Positions 1-8,385 of a stretch of DNA of 64,000 bases are shown piece after piece (the first letter of the stretch is position 1; every line of letters starts with the position of its first letter). Position numbers and translations under genes: made by a program. The stretch covers positions 41,926 to 105,925 of the forward strand of contig DAITAO010000002.1 in the NCBI GenBank assembly GCA_036824245.1. The letters are read 5' to 3'. Origin of the DNA: JACVRM01 sp036824245. Its GTDB lineage: Bacteria; Actinomycetota; Thermoleophilia; Gaiellales; Gaiellaceae. The notes under the pieces were generated by a model, which was given only the letters and a program-made list of their open reading frames with translations, made no database searches and was not told the origin of the DNA.

Positions 1-327
1 CCCGACCCGAACGCATTCCAGCGCTTCTGGATGGCGCCGCTCTTCCCCTCGTATGTGGATGTCGAGCAACGCCGCTTTCCGACGGGCGAGACCCTCGAGC
101 GCGAGCTCCGCACAGCAGGCTTCGAGGCGGTCACGATCATCCGTCACGCCATTCCACGCAGCTTCACGCGCGACGAGGCGGTCGCGCGCATCCGCGGGCG
201 CTACGCGTCCACCTTCGACCACCTGAGCGACGAGGAGTACCGCACCGGCCTCGCCAGCGCCGAGCGCGACCTAGCCGACACCGTCGAGTACACGTTCGAG
301 ATGCTCATCGTGCGAGCCGACCGGTGA
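1..327 (+). CDS. SAM-dependent methyltransferase, C-terminal fragment (truncated by window edge)
   Basis: The frame is open from the first base (PDPNAFQRFWMAPLF) to a TGA at 325-327, so the 5' part lies outside the window. The visible 108 residues contain the GFEAV strand, a SFTRDEAVARIRGRYAS helix, a DEEYRTGL stretch and a final YTFEMLIVRA strand. This order is typical of the C-terminal half of small class I methyltransferases. The SAM-binding motifs are not in view, so the family call rests on the tail alone and the substrate is unknown. The stop overlaps the next start by four bases (GTGA), which suggests a shared transcript. Confidence 0.6.
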   Translation, partial: PDPNAFQRFWMAPLFPSYVDVEQRRFPTGETLERELRTAGFEAVTIIRHAIPRSFTRDEAVARIRGRYASTFDHLSDEEYRTGLASAERDLADTVEYTFEMLIVRADR

Positions 328-1493
328 ACGACCGGATCTGGACGGGCGAGCTCAACGAGCCGCACGCATTCGCGGCGGAGGTCGGCTTCTACGACACGAC
401 GCTCCGCGACGGCGAGCAGACCGTGGGCGTCGTGCTCGATCCGCAGCAGAAGCTCGAGATCGCACGACGTCTGGACGATCTAGGTATCGAGCGCATCGAG
501 GCCGGGTTCCCGCGCGTCTCGGAGGAGGACCGGGAGGCGGTGCGGCTGATTGCCGAGGCGGGTCTCGATGCGGAGATCTGGGGGTTCGCGCGCGCTGTGG
601 CGGCCGACGTCGAGGCGCTGGTGGAGCTCGGCGTGCAGGCTGCGGTCATCGAGTCGCCGATCAGCGACTTGAAGCTCCGCGCGCTCGGCGTCTCGCACGA
701 CGAGATGGTCGACCGCATCCGCAAGGCCGTCTCGTTCGCGACGAACCACGGCGTCATGGTCGCCTACTTCGGAGTCGACAGCACGCGTGCCGACCCGGAG
801 TTCTTCGACCGCGCCTACGCGGCCGCCGTCGAGGCGGGCGCGCGCGAGGCGGTGGTCGTCGACACGATCGGCGTCGCGTCGCCCGAAGCAGCGGGCTCGC
901 TCGTCGCCCGGGCGCGCGACCGGCTCGGCCCGGACGTGCCGCTGCACTGGCACGGCCACAACGACTTCGGACTGGCCACGGCGGCGGCGGTTGCAGCCGC
1001 CCGGGCAGGCGCGCGCTGGCTGCACGGGACGATCAACGGCATGGGCGAGCGCGCCGGTAACGCGAATATTGGGGAGATCGCGCTCGCCCTGCGGGCACTG
1101 TACCGAGTCGAGACGAACCTCCGCCTCGACCGGCTCCGTGACGTCTCGACGCAGGTCCGCGAGCTGTCGGGGTACCAGCTCGAGCCCTGGAAGCCGCTCG
1201 TGGGCGAGAACCTGTTCCGGCGTGAGAGCGGCGCCGTGGCGAGCCAGTTCCACGACCCGCCGTCGATCGAGCCTTATTCGTCCGAGCTCGTCGGTGCCGG
1301 CCGCTCGATCGTACTCGGCAAGAAGAGCGGCATCGACTCGATCCGCATCAAGTGCGAAGAGCTCGGCCTCGACCTGGGCGAGGAGCAGCAGCGCGACCTG
1401 CTCGCAGCCGTCAAGCAGCTGGGAACGGAGAAGCGGCGGCTCGTCACCGACGAGGAGTTTCGCCAGCTTGTCCAGCAAGGAGGAACGGCGTGA
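324..1493 (+). CDS. Homocitrate synthase / isopropylmalate synthase-type aldolase (HMGL-like family)
   Basis: 389 residues, GTG start overlapping the upstream stop by 4 bp. The N-terminus carries the DTTLRDGEQ motif of the TIM-barrel Claisen-condensing enzymes. The metal site HWHGHNDFGLATA lies near residue 210 and GMGERAGNANIGE near 238, followed by a LGKKSG motif near 333. The enzyme should condense acetyl-CoA with a 2-oxoacid. Length and the LGKKSG tail fit NifV/homocitrate-synthase-like proteins better than LeuA, because no regulatory C-terminal domain is present. The true substrate cannot be read from sequence. It is followed by a GST-like gene with another GTGA overlap. Confidence 0.8.
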   Translation: MNDRIWTGELNEPHAFAAEVGFYDTTLRDGEQTVGVVLDPQQKLEIARRLDDLGIERIEAGFPRVSEEDREAVRLIAEAGLDAEIWGFARAVAADVEALVELGVQAAVIESPISDLKLRALGVSHDEMVDRIRKAVSFATNHGVMVAYFGVDSTRADPEFFDRAYAAAVEAGAREAVVVDTIGVASPEAAGSLVARARDRLGPDVPLHWHGHNDFGLATAAAVAAARAGARWLHGTINGMGERAGNANIGEIALALRALYRVETNLRLDRLRDVSTQVRELSGYQLEPWKPLVGENLFRRESGAVASQFHDPPSIEPYSSELVGAGRSIVLGKKSGIDSIRIKCEELGLDLGEEQQRDLLAAVKQLGTEKRRLVTDEEFRQLVQQGGTA

Positions 1494-2125
1494 GCGACGA
1501 TCGCCCGTCGGTCGGCCGAGTCTTGCGCATTCCGTTCTCGACCAACGTCGAGCGCGTCGCGCTCGCACTCGGCCACAAGGGCCTCGCCGTCGACTGGGTC
1601 GACGTCGACCCCGCCGACCGCACGCCGGTCCGAGCGTTGAGCGGCCAGGATCTGGTACCGGTGCTCGAGGACGACCGCGGCGTCCACGCCGATTCGACCG
1701 CGATCATCGGGTACCTGGAGAACCGCTACCCGCAGCCGCCGCTCTACCCGGCCGACGAGGCGCGCGCCGCCGAGGCAGGCGTCTTCGTCGACTGGTTCGA
1801 TCGGGTGTGGAAGCGGCCTCCGAATGAGATCGAGGCCGAGCTCGGACGCGCACAGCCGGACCCCAGCCGGATCGCCGAGCTCGAGCGCGAGCTGCACGAC
1901 TCGCTCGCAGTCTTCGAGTCGCTGCTGGCTGACCGCGACTACCTGTTCGGCGCCTTCTCGGCCGGCGACTGCGCCGCGTTCCCGTTCCTCAAGTATGCGA
2001 GGCTGCACGATCCTGCCGACGACGAGCTCTTCCACGTGATCCTCGCCGAGAACCTTGCTCTGGACGACGGCTTCCCCCGCCTCACGGCGTGGATCGCACG
2101 CGTAGACGAGCATCCGCGCGCATAA
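1490..2125 (+). CDS. Glutathione S-transferase-like protein
   Basis: 211 residues from GTG 1490, which overlaps the upstream stop by 4 bp and has a full AAGGAGG ribosome site at 1477-1483. The frame is open further upstream, but that stretch overlaps the previous gene and has no signal. The N-terminal half is a thioredoxin-fold GST domain (VLRIPFSTNVERVALALG, then LVPVLEDDRG and DSTAIIGYLENRYP, the usual glutathione-site PVL and ES/DS-AI positions). The C-terminal half is the all-helical GST domain. Actinobacteria usually lack glutathione, so a different thiol or a non-catalytic role is possible. Confidence 0.75.
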   Translation: MSDDRPSVGRVLRIPFSTNVERVALALGHKGLAVDWVDVDPADRTPVRALSGQDLVPVLEDDRGVHADSTAIIGYLENRYPQPPLYPADEARAAEAGVFVDWFDRVWKRPPNEIEAELGRAQPDPSRIAELERELHDSLAVFESLLADRDYLFGAFSAGDCAAFPFLKYARLHDPADDELFHVILAENLALDDGFPRLTAWIARVDEHPRA

Positions 2126-2208
2126 CCTGCCTGTGCGCACGCGCCGCCACCGAAGTTCGTACTGGATGAGAAAGTACTTCCGCCGGCAAACGAGTGGAGG
2201 CGAAGCAG

Positions 2209-2739
2209 ATGCAGCGCAGCGCAGACCTTGCGGCTGTCTTTGACGACCACGTGGCCGCTGAGTTCGCTCAGCGCGACCTCGACGCCGCGATGGCGACGAT
2301 GACCGACGACCCCTACGTCTACCACGTGCCGGTGATGACCGGCGGCGTCGGATCCGCGGCGGTCCGCAGCTTCTACGGGCGGCACTTCATCGGCAAGTGG
2401 CCCGAGGACACCGAGATCACGCGGGTCTCGCGGACGGTGGGTGAGGAGCAGGTAGTAGACGAGCTCGTCATCTCGTTCACGCACGACATCGAGATGGATG
2501 CGCTGCTGCCGGGCGTGCCCGCCACCGGCCATTCCGTTCGCCTTCCCTTCTGCGTCGTCGTGAAGTTCGAGGACGGGAAGGTCGCGCATGAGCACATCTA
2601 CTGGGACCACGCTTCGCTGCTGACCCAGGTCGGGATCCTCGATCCCACGCTGCTACCCATTACCGGCGCCGAGCAGGCCGAGAACCTCCTCGATCGGCAA
2701 GCGCGGCCGATGAACGAGCTGATCGAGGAAGGCGCCTAG
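2209..2739 (+). CDS. SnoaL-like / NTF2-fold protein
   Basis: 176 residues. ATG 2209 is chosen because GGAGG at 2196-2200 sits 8 nt upstream; an in-frame GTG at 2194 would place that site inside the gene. The protein has the cone-fold pattern of SnoaL/NTF2-like proteins: helix with DHVAAEFAQRDLDAAMATMT, DDPYVYHVP, GRHFIGKWPEDTEI, then strands ending KVAHEHIYWDHASLLTQVG. Members include polyketide cyclases, steroid isomerase-like enzymes and many of unknown role. No substrate can be assigned. It lies alone, upstream of the LIV promoter. Confidence 0.65.
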   Translation: MQRSADLAAVFDDHVAAEFAQRDLDAAMATMTDDPYVYHVPVMTGGVGSAAVRSFYGRHFIGKWPEDTEITRVSRTVGEEQVVDELVISFTHDIEMDALLPGVPATGHSVRLPFCVVVKFEDGKVAHEHIYWDHASLLTQVGILDPTLLPITGAEQAENLLDRQARPMNELIEEGA

Positions 2740-2772
2740 CCGAACACGGCCGGGTCGCCGCGAGAAATCTGC

Positions 2773-2802
2773 TTGACCCGCCTAAACCGTATGAAATCTA
2801 AT
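2773..2802 (+). promoter_or_regulatory. Sigma-70-type promoter for LIV transporter 1
   Basis: -35 TTGACC (2773-2778), 18-nt spacer, -10 TCTAAT (2797-2802), each matching 5 of 6 consensus bases in an otherwise GC-rich region. Predicted start of transcription near 2809, 33 nt before the SBP gene, which has AGGAGG at 2830-2835. It should drive the whole run from 2842 to 11426, because the genes after it are nearly all coupled. Confidence 0.7.
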
Positions 2803-2841
2803 AGGCGTTATCCACAGTTTCACCCGACCAGGAGGGCGTAG

Positions 2842-4017
2842 ATGAGGAAGGTCAGGAGCTGGGTCGCACCCGCCGCGGCTCTGGCGATGCTCGTGGGCGT
2901 CGCCGTTGCGACGAGCGGCAGCGCCGCTGCGCCGGCGAATGCGATCGTGATCGGCTGGGCGCACGACACCAAGGGCGCCATGGCCCCGTTTGACGGCCCG
3001 GCGCTCGCGGCAGCCAAGATCCGCGTCAAGCAGATCAACGCGAAGGGCGGCGTCAATGGCCGGCCGCTGCAGATCGTCACCTGCGACACGCAGGGCAACA
3101 ACCCGACGCGCGCGAAGTCCTGCGCCCGGAATCTGCTCGGCCAGGGCGTCGACATCGTCTTCGTGACGTGCGACGTCGACTTCGCGACCCCGGTCGTCCA
3201 GGAGTCGATCAACCGCGGCCTCCTGACGATCGCCCCGTGCATCGGGACCGATCAGATGGGCCCCAAGCGCTTCGGGGCGAAGGGCAGGCTCGCCTTCAGC
3301 TTCGGCAACGTCGCCCAGGACGAGGGCTCCGCGATGGCCGAGTACGCGTTCCGCCGTGGCTGGCGGACGGCCTCGCTCGCCACGAACACGCTGCTCGTCT
3401 ACTTCAAGAACGTGGTGACGGCATTCGAGAAGCGCTTCACGCAGCTGGGCGGCAGGATCGTGACTCGCGAGAGCTATGCGACCGGGGCGAACAACGTCAA
3501 CACGGCGGTCAGCCGGCTCAACTCGCGGGAAGCCAACGTGATCGTCACGTCGACGGCGTTCGGGGAGCTGCCCGCGCTCGTCTCCGGGCTGCGCTCGCTC
3601 GGTAACAAGACGCCGATCCTCAACTCGTGGGCCGGCGACGGAACGTACTGGGTCACCCAGAACCCGCAGGTCACCGACTACTACGCGGTCACCTACGCAT
3701 CTGTCTTCGGGGACGACCCGAACAAGGCGGCGCGGAAGCTCGGTACGCAGATCAAGGCCGGCACGGGCGGCTTCGTTGCGGGACCGGCCGCGATCGAGGG
3801 CGTGGTCACCGCGATCAAGCGGGCCGGCTCAACCAACGGTGCGGCGCTGGCCGCGCAGATGGAACGCTTCAAGAAGCTGCCGACACTCTCCGGCAAGGTC
3901 AGCTTCTCGCGGCAGCTGCACACCGTCTTCGGCCGCCAGTACCGCGTCATCAAGATCCACAACAACAAAGCGCGTATCGTCGGCTTCGTGACTGCGAAGG
4001 TCGTTCCGAAGATCTAG
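2842..4017 (+). CDS. Branched-chain amino acid-type ABC transporter, substrate-binding protein
   Basis: 391 residues with a Sec signal peptide (MRKVRSWVAPAAALAML, hydrophobic core, cleavage near residue 30). The mature part follows the type I periplasmic-binding fold of LivJ/LivK: IVIGWAHDTKGAMAPFDGPALAAAK, INAKGGVNGRPLQIV, then domain 2 motifs. There is no lipobox cysteine near the start, so it may be free or otherwise anchored. Ribosome site AGGAGG lies 6 nt before ATG. First gene of a six-gene LIV cluster. The ligand (amino acid, amide or other) is not determined by sequence. Confidence 0.85.
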   Translation: MRKVRSWVAPAAALAMLVGVAVATSGSAAAPANAIVIGWAHDTKGAMAPFDGPALAAAKIRVKQINAKGGVNGRPLQIVTCDTQGNNPTRAKSCARNLLGQGVDIVFVTCDVDFATPVVQESINRGLLTIAPCIGTDQMGPKRFGAKGRLAFSFGNVAQDEGSAMAEYAFRRGWRTASLATNTLLVYFKNVVTAFEKRFTQLGGRIVTRESYATGANNVNTAVSRLNSREANVIVTSTAFGELPALVSGLRSLGNKTPILNSWAGDGTYWVTQNPQVTDYYAVTYASVFGDDPNKAARKLGTQIKAGTGGFVAGPAAIEGVVTAIKRAGSTNGAALAAQMERFKKLPTLSGKVSFSRQLHTVFGRQYRVIKIHNNKARIVGFVTAKVVPKI

Positions 4018-4020
4018 CGG

Positions 4021-4797
4021 TTGGCGGAGCAGAAGAACGCTGACGAGGCTGAGGGGAGGCCCGAGGGAAACCTGCGGGCCTCCTCCGTCTCACGGACGTT
4101 CGCGGGCGTCCTGGCGCTGGACGGCGTCACGCTGGAGCTGCATCGCCACGAGGTTGTCGGGTTGATCGGCCCCAACGGCGCGGGCAAGTCCACGCTCGTG
4201 AACGTGCTGACAGGTTTCGACTTCCCCACCGCCGGGACCGTGGTGCTCGCGGATCGCGAGATCACCGGCTGGAGCGCGCACCGGCGCGCGCGGGCTGGTC
4301 TGGCGCGGACGTTCCAGCACAGCCGGTCGTTCCGCAACCTCTCCGTTCGTGAGAACGTCGAGGTCGCTGCGTTGGGTGTGCGAGCCGGGCGGCGGGAGGC
4401 GACACGCCGTGCCGACGGCCTGCTGGAGCTGCTCGGGCTCAAGTCGCACGAGCACTCGCCCGCGGGCGCGCTTGCGCACGGCGACGAGCGGCGGCTGGGG
4501 GTCGCCCGGGCGCTCGCGACCGAGCCGGCCTTCGTGCTGCTGGACGAGCCCGCCGCCGGCCTGCCGGAGGCGGAGGTGCCGGAGTTCGCCGACGTGATCC
4601 GCTCGGTACGCGACGACCACGACGCCGGGGTGCTCCTCATCGACCACAACATGGCGCTCGTCATGGAAGTCTGCGACCGCATCCAGGTGCTCGATCAGGG
4701 GCGGACGCTTGCGCAGGGCTCGCCGGGCGAGATCCGCCAGAACCTCGACGTTGCCGCTGCCTACCTGGGCGAGCCTGCGGTCGAGACGGATGCTTGA
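4021..4797 (+). CDS. ABC transporter ATP-binding protein, LivG type
   Basis: 258 residues, cytoplasmic ATPase of LIV system 1. Walker A GPNGAGKST near residue 51, Walker B FVLLDEPAAGL near 172, H-loop in LLIDHNMALV. The signature motif reads ALAHGDERRLGVARAL, a LivG-like variant of LSGGQ. The TTG at 4021 lies 4 nt after the SBP stop but has no clear ribosome site. An in-frame CTG at 4072 has GAGGGA just upstream and would begin MRASSVSRTF, closer to usual LivG N-termini, so the start is uncertain. Its 3' end overlaps the LivF gene by 8 bp. Confidence 0.85.
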   Translation: MAEQKNADEAEGRPEGNLRASSVSRTFAGVLALDGVTLELHRHEVVGLIGPNGAGKSTLVNVLTGFDFPTAGTVVLADREITGWSAHRRARAGLARTFQHSRSFRNLSVRENVEVAALGVRAGRREATRRADGLLELLGLKSHEHSPAGALAHGDERRLGVARALATEPAFVLLDEPAAGLPEAEVPEFADVIRSVRDDHDAGVLLIDHNMALVMEVCDRIQVLDQGRTLAQGSPGEIRQNLDVAAAYLGEPAVETDA

Positions 4798-5488
4798 GGT
4801 CAGTGGCCTGGAGGTTCGGTACGGCGCAGTGGCGGCTGTGCGCGGTCTCAGCTTGAGGGTTGGCAAGGGGGAGATCGTGGGTCTGATCGGTCCCAACGGC
4901 GCCGGCAAGTCGACGACGCTGCACGCGATCACCGGGCTCGTGCCGGCGCACGCCGGCGAGGTGATGCTCGACGGCCGCCCCTTGCTCGGCCGGGTCCCCG
5001 AGCGGATCGCGCAGGCGGGCCTCTCGCTCGTCCCCGAGGGTCGCCGCATCTTCGCGGACTTCTCGGTCGAGGAGAACCTGCGCCTCGGTCTCGCCGCACG
5101 GCGCGGGCGGAACGGCCGTGGCGCGATCACCGAGGTGTACGAGCTGTTTCCGCGCTTGCGGGAGTACCGACGCCGCAGCGGCGGCACCCTCTCGGGTGGC
5201 GAGCAGCAACAGCTCGCCATCGCCCGGGCGCTCGTGGCGCGGCCGGCGGTGCTGCTCCTGGACGAGCCCTCGCTGGGACTGGCGCCGCTCATGGTCGACA
5301 CCGTCTTCGAGGCGCTGCAGGGCATCCGCGAGCGCGGCGTCTCGATCCTGCTCGTCGAGCAGCGGGCCCAGCGCACCGTCGCGCTCGCCGACCGCACGCA
5401 CGTGCTCGCCAACGGCGAGCTGCGCATGACGCTTGGTCCGGCGGACGCCGGCGACACCGACAGGCTGATCGCCGCCTACCTGGCCTGA
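4790..5488 (+). CDS. ABC transporter ATP-binding protein, LivF type
   Basis: 232 residues from ATG 4790, overlapping the LivG gene by 8 bp. All ATPase motifs are canonical: Walker A GPNGAGKST, signature LSGGEQQQLAIARAL, Walker B AVLLLDEPSLGLAP, then the LivF-type SILLVEQ. The region LVPEGRRIFADFSVEENL is characteristic of LivF. It pairs with LivG as the second ATPase of the transporter. It is followed after 1 nt by the permease gene. Confidence 0.88.
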   Translation: MLEVSGLEVRYGAVAAVRGLSLRVGKGEIVGLIGPNGAGKSTTLHAITGLVPAHAGEVMLDGRPLLGRVPERIAQAGLSLVPEGRRIFADFSVEENLRLGLAARRGRNGRGAITEVYELFPRLREYRRRSGGTLSGGEQQQLAIARALVARPAVLLLDEPSLGLAPLMVDTVFEALQGIRERGVSILLVEQRAQRTVALADRTHVLANGELRMTLGPADAGDTDRLIAAYLA

Positions 5489-5489
5489 C

Positions 5490-6419
5490 GTGGATCCTGG
5501 GCTGATAGCCGGCTTCCGCGAAGCGGTCGACCCGCAAACGCTCGTCGACGCCGTCGGCCTTGGTGCGATCTATGCGCTCATGGCCGTCGGCATCGGCCTC
5601 GTCTTCGGCGTGCTGCGCCTCGTCAACTTCGCGTACGGCCAGCTCATCATGGCGGGCGCGTACACGCTTGCGTTCACGGCGCACTGGCCGGTCTGGAGGA
5701 GCATCGTGGCGTGCTTCGTGGTCGTCGTGGCGCTCTCGCTCGTCATGGATCGCGTGGTCTTCCGGCCGCTGCGCGGCTCCTCTCCGGCCGTGATGCTCGT
5801 GACCACGTTCGCGATCGCGTTCATGCTCCAGGCGATCGCGCTGCTCGTCGACATCCGCGACGACACGCTCGGCGAGATCGCGACGTCGATCGCCTCCTTC
5901 AACCAGGCCGTCACCGTGCAGGGAGTCGACGTGCGCAAAGTGACCATCCTGGCCGTGGCTGTAGCGGCGGGCGCGCTGCTCGTGCTCGCGCTGCTCCTCG
6001 CCCGCACCACGATCGGATTGCACATGCGCGCGGCGGCCGCCGACTTCTCGACGGCGCGTCTACTCGGCGTGCAGGCCGACCGGGTGATCACCGTGGCCGT
6101 CTTGCTGTCCGGCCTGCTCGCGGCCACCGTCGCCGTGATCATGACCATCCAGTTCCCCTTCGTGGATCCACAGTTCGCGCTGCGCGACACGATCGTCGTG
6201 CTGGTGGGCGTCGTCGTCGGCGGCATCGACCGGCTCTGGACGGCGACCCTGGGTGGGTTCGCGATCGGGTTCGCGACCGGCGTCATCAACGGCGCGCTGC
6301 CCACGGACAAGACGGTCTTCCTGCCCTCCGCCGTCTTCGCCCTCGTCATCCTCGTGCTGTTGCTGCGGCCGGCCGGCCTGTTCACGTTCGGACGGGCGGC
6401 GCAGATGGAGCGGGTGTGA
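5490..6419 (+). CDS. LIV-type ABC transporter permease, LivH family
   Basis: 309 residues, about eight membrane segments. The LivH signature is clear: GLGAIYALMAVGIGLVFGVLR followed by NFAYGQLIMAGAY near the N-terminus, and a C-terminal RPAGLF motif. GTG start lies one base after the LivF stop. The cytoplasmic loop near residue 175 (TTIGLHMRAAAADFSTARLLG) matches the coupling helix seen in this family. It forms the transmembrane channel with the next gene. Confidence 0.87.
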   Translation: MDPGLIAGFREAVDPQTLVDAVGLGAIYALMAVGIGLVFGVLRLVNFAYGQLIMAGAYTLAFTAHWPVWRSIVACFVVVVALSLVMDRVVFRPLRGSSPAVMLVTTFAIAFMLQAIALLVDIRDDTLGEIATSIASFNQAVTVQGVDVRKVTILAVAVAAGALLVLALLLARTTIGLHMRAAAADFSTARLLGVQADRVITVAVLLSGLLAATVAVIMTIQFPFVDPQFALRDTIVVLVGVVVGGIDRLWTATLGGFAIGFATGVINGALPTDKTVFLPSAVFALVILVLLLRPAGLFTFGRAAQMERV

Positions 6420-7438
6420 GACGAATTCCGCTGCTTCAGATCCTGGCGCCGGCGCTGCTCGTCGTCGTGGTCGGGTTCGCCTCGACGTTCGCTTCGCCGG
6501 CCAACGAGATCTACTTCCTGGACGCCCTGGTCTCCGTGGCGATCGTCGTCGCGATCTACGTCTTCGTGGGCAACTCAGGGGTGCTCTCGTTCGGCCAGAT
6601 CAGCTTCGTGGCCGTGGGCGCCTTCGCAGCCGGCGTGATAACCATTCCGCTCGAGTCCAAGACCGGCGTCCTTCCGGAGCTCTATCCGCTGCTGGGCGAC
6701 CACACGATCGGCAACGTGCCGTCGTTGTTGCTCGCGGCTGCGGTGGGCGGCGCGTTTGCATTCGTCGTCGGGCTCCCGCTCATGCGTCTCTCGGGGCTGG
6801 CAGCGGGCATCGCCACCTTTGCGGTGCTGGAGATCACGCACAACGTGCTTCGCGAGTGGACGAAGATCGGGCCGGGCGCCACGACGCTCTCGCTCGTTCC
6901 CGAGACGACCGGGCCGCTGCAGGCGACGATCGGGGCGCTCGTGGCCGTGGCGGTGGCCTTCGCGTACCAGCGCAGCCGCCTGGGACGAGTGTTGCGTGCG
7001 TCGCGCGAGGATCCCGCCGCTGCGCGGGGCGTCGGCGTCAGCGTGCACCGTCAGCGGCTCTGGGCCTTCACGCTGTCGGGCGCGCTGGCCGGTTTTGGGG
7101 GCGGTCTCCTGGTGCACGAGCTCGGCTCCATCACGACCGAGCAGGTCTACCTCGAGCTCACCTTCCTCACGCTGGCCATGCTCGTCGTCGGCGGCACCAC
7201 GAGCCTGCTGGGCGCCGTCGTGGGCGCGCTCGCGGTGAGCGGCCTCGACTCGTTTCTCAAGGAGGCCGAGGACGGCGTCGGCATCGGGTTCACGATCGAC
7301 CTGCCGCAAGGTACGCGGCTCGTCTTCCTCGGCGCGATCATGGCGCTCGTGCTGATCGTGCGGCCATCCGGGCTGACGGGCGGACGCGAGCTCTCGCTTG
7401 TCCGGCTGTCCAGGCGACTGCGCTTGCAGCGGGCGTGA
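6416..7438 (+). CDS. LIV-type ABC transporter permease, LivM family
   Basis: 340 residues from GTG 6416, overlapping the LivH stop by 4 bp (GTGA). The frame is open far upstream but that is antisense-like shadow within the LivH gene. LivM features: about nine hydrophobic segments, SFGQISFVAVGAFAAGV, the loop RSRLGRVLRASREDPAAARGVGV (coupling helix with the conserved E-D-P), and a terminal IVRPSGL motif. Usual LivM length. Confidence 0.86.
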   Translation: MRRIPLLQILAPALLVVVVGFASTFASPANEIYFLDALVSVAIVVAIYVFVGNSGVLSFGQISFVAVGAFAAGVITIPLESKTGVLPELYPLLGDHTIGNVPSLLLAAAVGGAFAFVVGLPLMRLSGLAAGIATFAVLEITHNVLREWTKIGPGATTLSLVPETTGPLQATIGALVAVAVAFAYQRSRLGRVLRASREDPAAARGVGVSVHRQRLWAFTLSGALAGFGGGLLVHELGSITTEQVYLELTFLTLAMLVVGGTTSLLGAVVGALAVSGLDSFLKEAEDGVGIGFTIDLPQGTRLVFLGAIMALVLIVRPSGLTGGRELSLVRLSRRLRLQRA

Positions 7439-8385
7439 AGCGGGCGGCTGCGCTAATCGCCGTGCTCGCGCTCGCAGGATGCTTCCACGCAGACGAGGAG
7501 GCTGCGCGGCCCGGGCAGGGCACCTTCACGATCGGCGTCGTCGTCGCATCGGAGCGCGACGAGGTGATCGCCCGCGCAGCTCAGCTGGCGGTCGACGAGG
7601 TGAACGACGCGGGCGGCGTGCGAGGCAGAGTGCGTATGCGTGTCGTCAGGGCGGCGCGCAACGTTGACGCGCTCGTGCTCCCGTGCGACACCCCGGCACC
7701 GCAGACGGACGTTGTTTTCGTGCTCGCCACCTGTGACTCCGCTCCCGGTGCCTGGAGCGTCGGTCCGGTCTGGGCTTTGCGCGCGGACGCACTCGCCGAG
7801 CACCTGCGCGACGATGATGTCGACGAGGCGGCGGTCATCGCTACCCGCCGTGGGGAGGAGCTGGGCGCCGCCCTGGCAGAACGCGGGATCGAGACGACCG
7901 ACGGCGTCGTTGTCGGATCCACAGACGCTGTCGCTACCGACGCTGGTTGGGAGATCGCAGCGCGCGTTGCCCGGCGCAGCGAACTACCGGTCACCGGGCT
8001 CGATCTGCTGGACAGCGCGCAAGGCATTCGCGAGGCAGGCGAAGCCGCGGAGGGGGCGGTCTTCGCCACGTTCGGCTATCCCGTCCCGGGAAGCGAGCTC
8101 GACGAGCTCTACGAGAGGCACCGGCTCGAGCATGGCGCACGCCCGGACGGCAGCTATGCCGGCCTCGGCTACGACGCCGTGCGAGTGGTCGTGGAGGCAA
8201 TCGAAAAGGCAGGCTCGGTCGCTGCCGAGGACCTCGCGGCGGCACTGCCGGGTCTCGAGGTGGGCGGCTCGCTAGGCGTCCTCGACTATCCGGAGGACGG
8301 GGGTCGCGTGCCGGTCGCCGACGTGGCGCTCGTGGAGGTGCGCGACGGCCGGCTCGAGTTGATCGACAAGGGCCGCGTCGAGTGA
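7435..8385 (+). CDS. Divergent substrate-binding-like lipoprotein of LIV system 1
   Basis: 316 residues, GTG start in a 4-bp GTGA overlap. Signal peptide with lipobox LALAGC places Cys near residue 16, so it should be a membrane-anchored lipoprotein. Then GTFTIGVVVASERDEVIARA and AVDEVNDAGGVRGRVRMRVV, the start of a type I periplasmic-binding fold; the C-terminal part (GSYAGLGYDAVRVVVEAI) is also typical. It is shorter than the first SBP (about 300 mature residues) because the central region is reduced. A second receptor for the same permease or an accessory protein are both possible. Confidence 0.7.
   Translation: MKRAAALIAVLALAGCFHADEEAARPGQGTFTIGVVVASERDEVIARAAQLAVDEVNDAGGVRGRVRMRVVRAARNVDALVLPCDTPAPQTDVVFVLATCDSAPGAWSVGPVWALRADALAEHLRDDDVDEAAVIATRRGEELGAALAERGIETTDGVVVGSTDAVATDAGWEIAARVARRSELPVTGLDLLDSAQGIREAGEAAEGAVFATFGYPVPGSELDELYERHRLEHGARPDGSYAGLGYDAVRVVVEAIEKAGSVAAEDLAAALPGLEVGGSLGVLDYPEDGGRVPVADVALVEVRDGRLELIDKGRVE

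Noticed and set aside
6253..7434. Long N-terminal extension of the lipoprotein gene at 7435
   Set aside because: The extension is an Arg-rich shadow of the LivM gene; the real start is the GTG with a signal peptide in a GTGA overlap.
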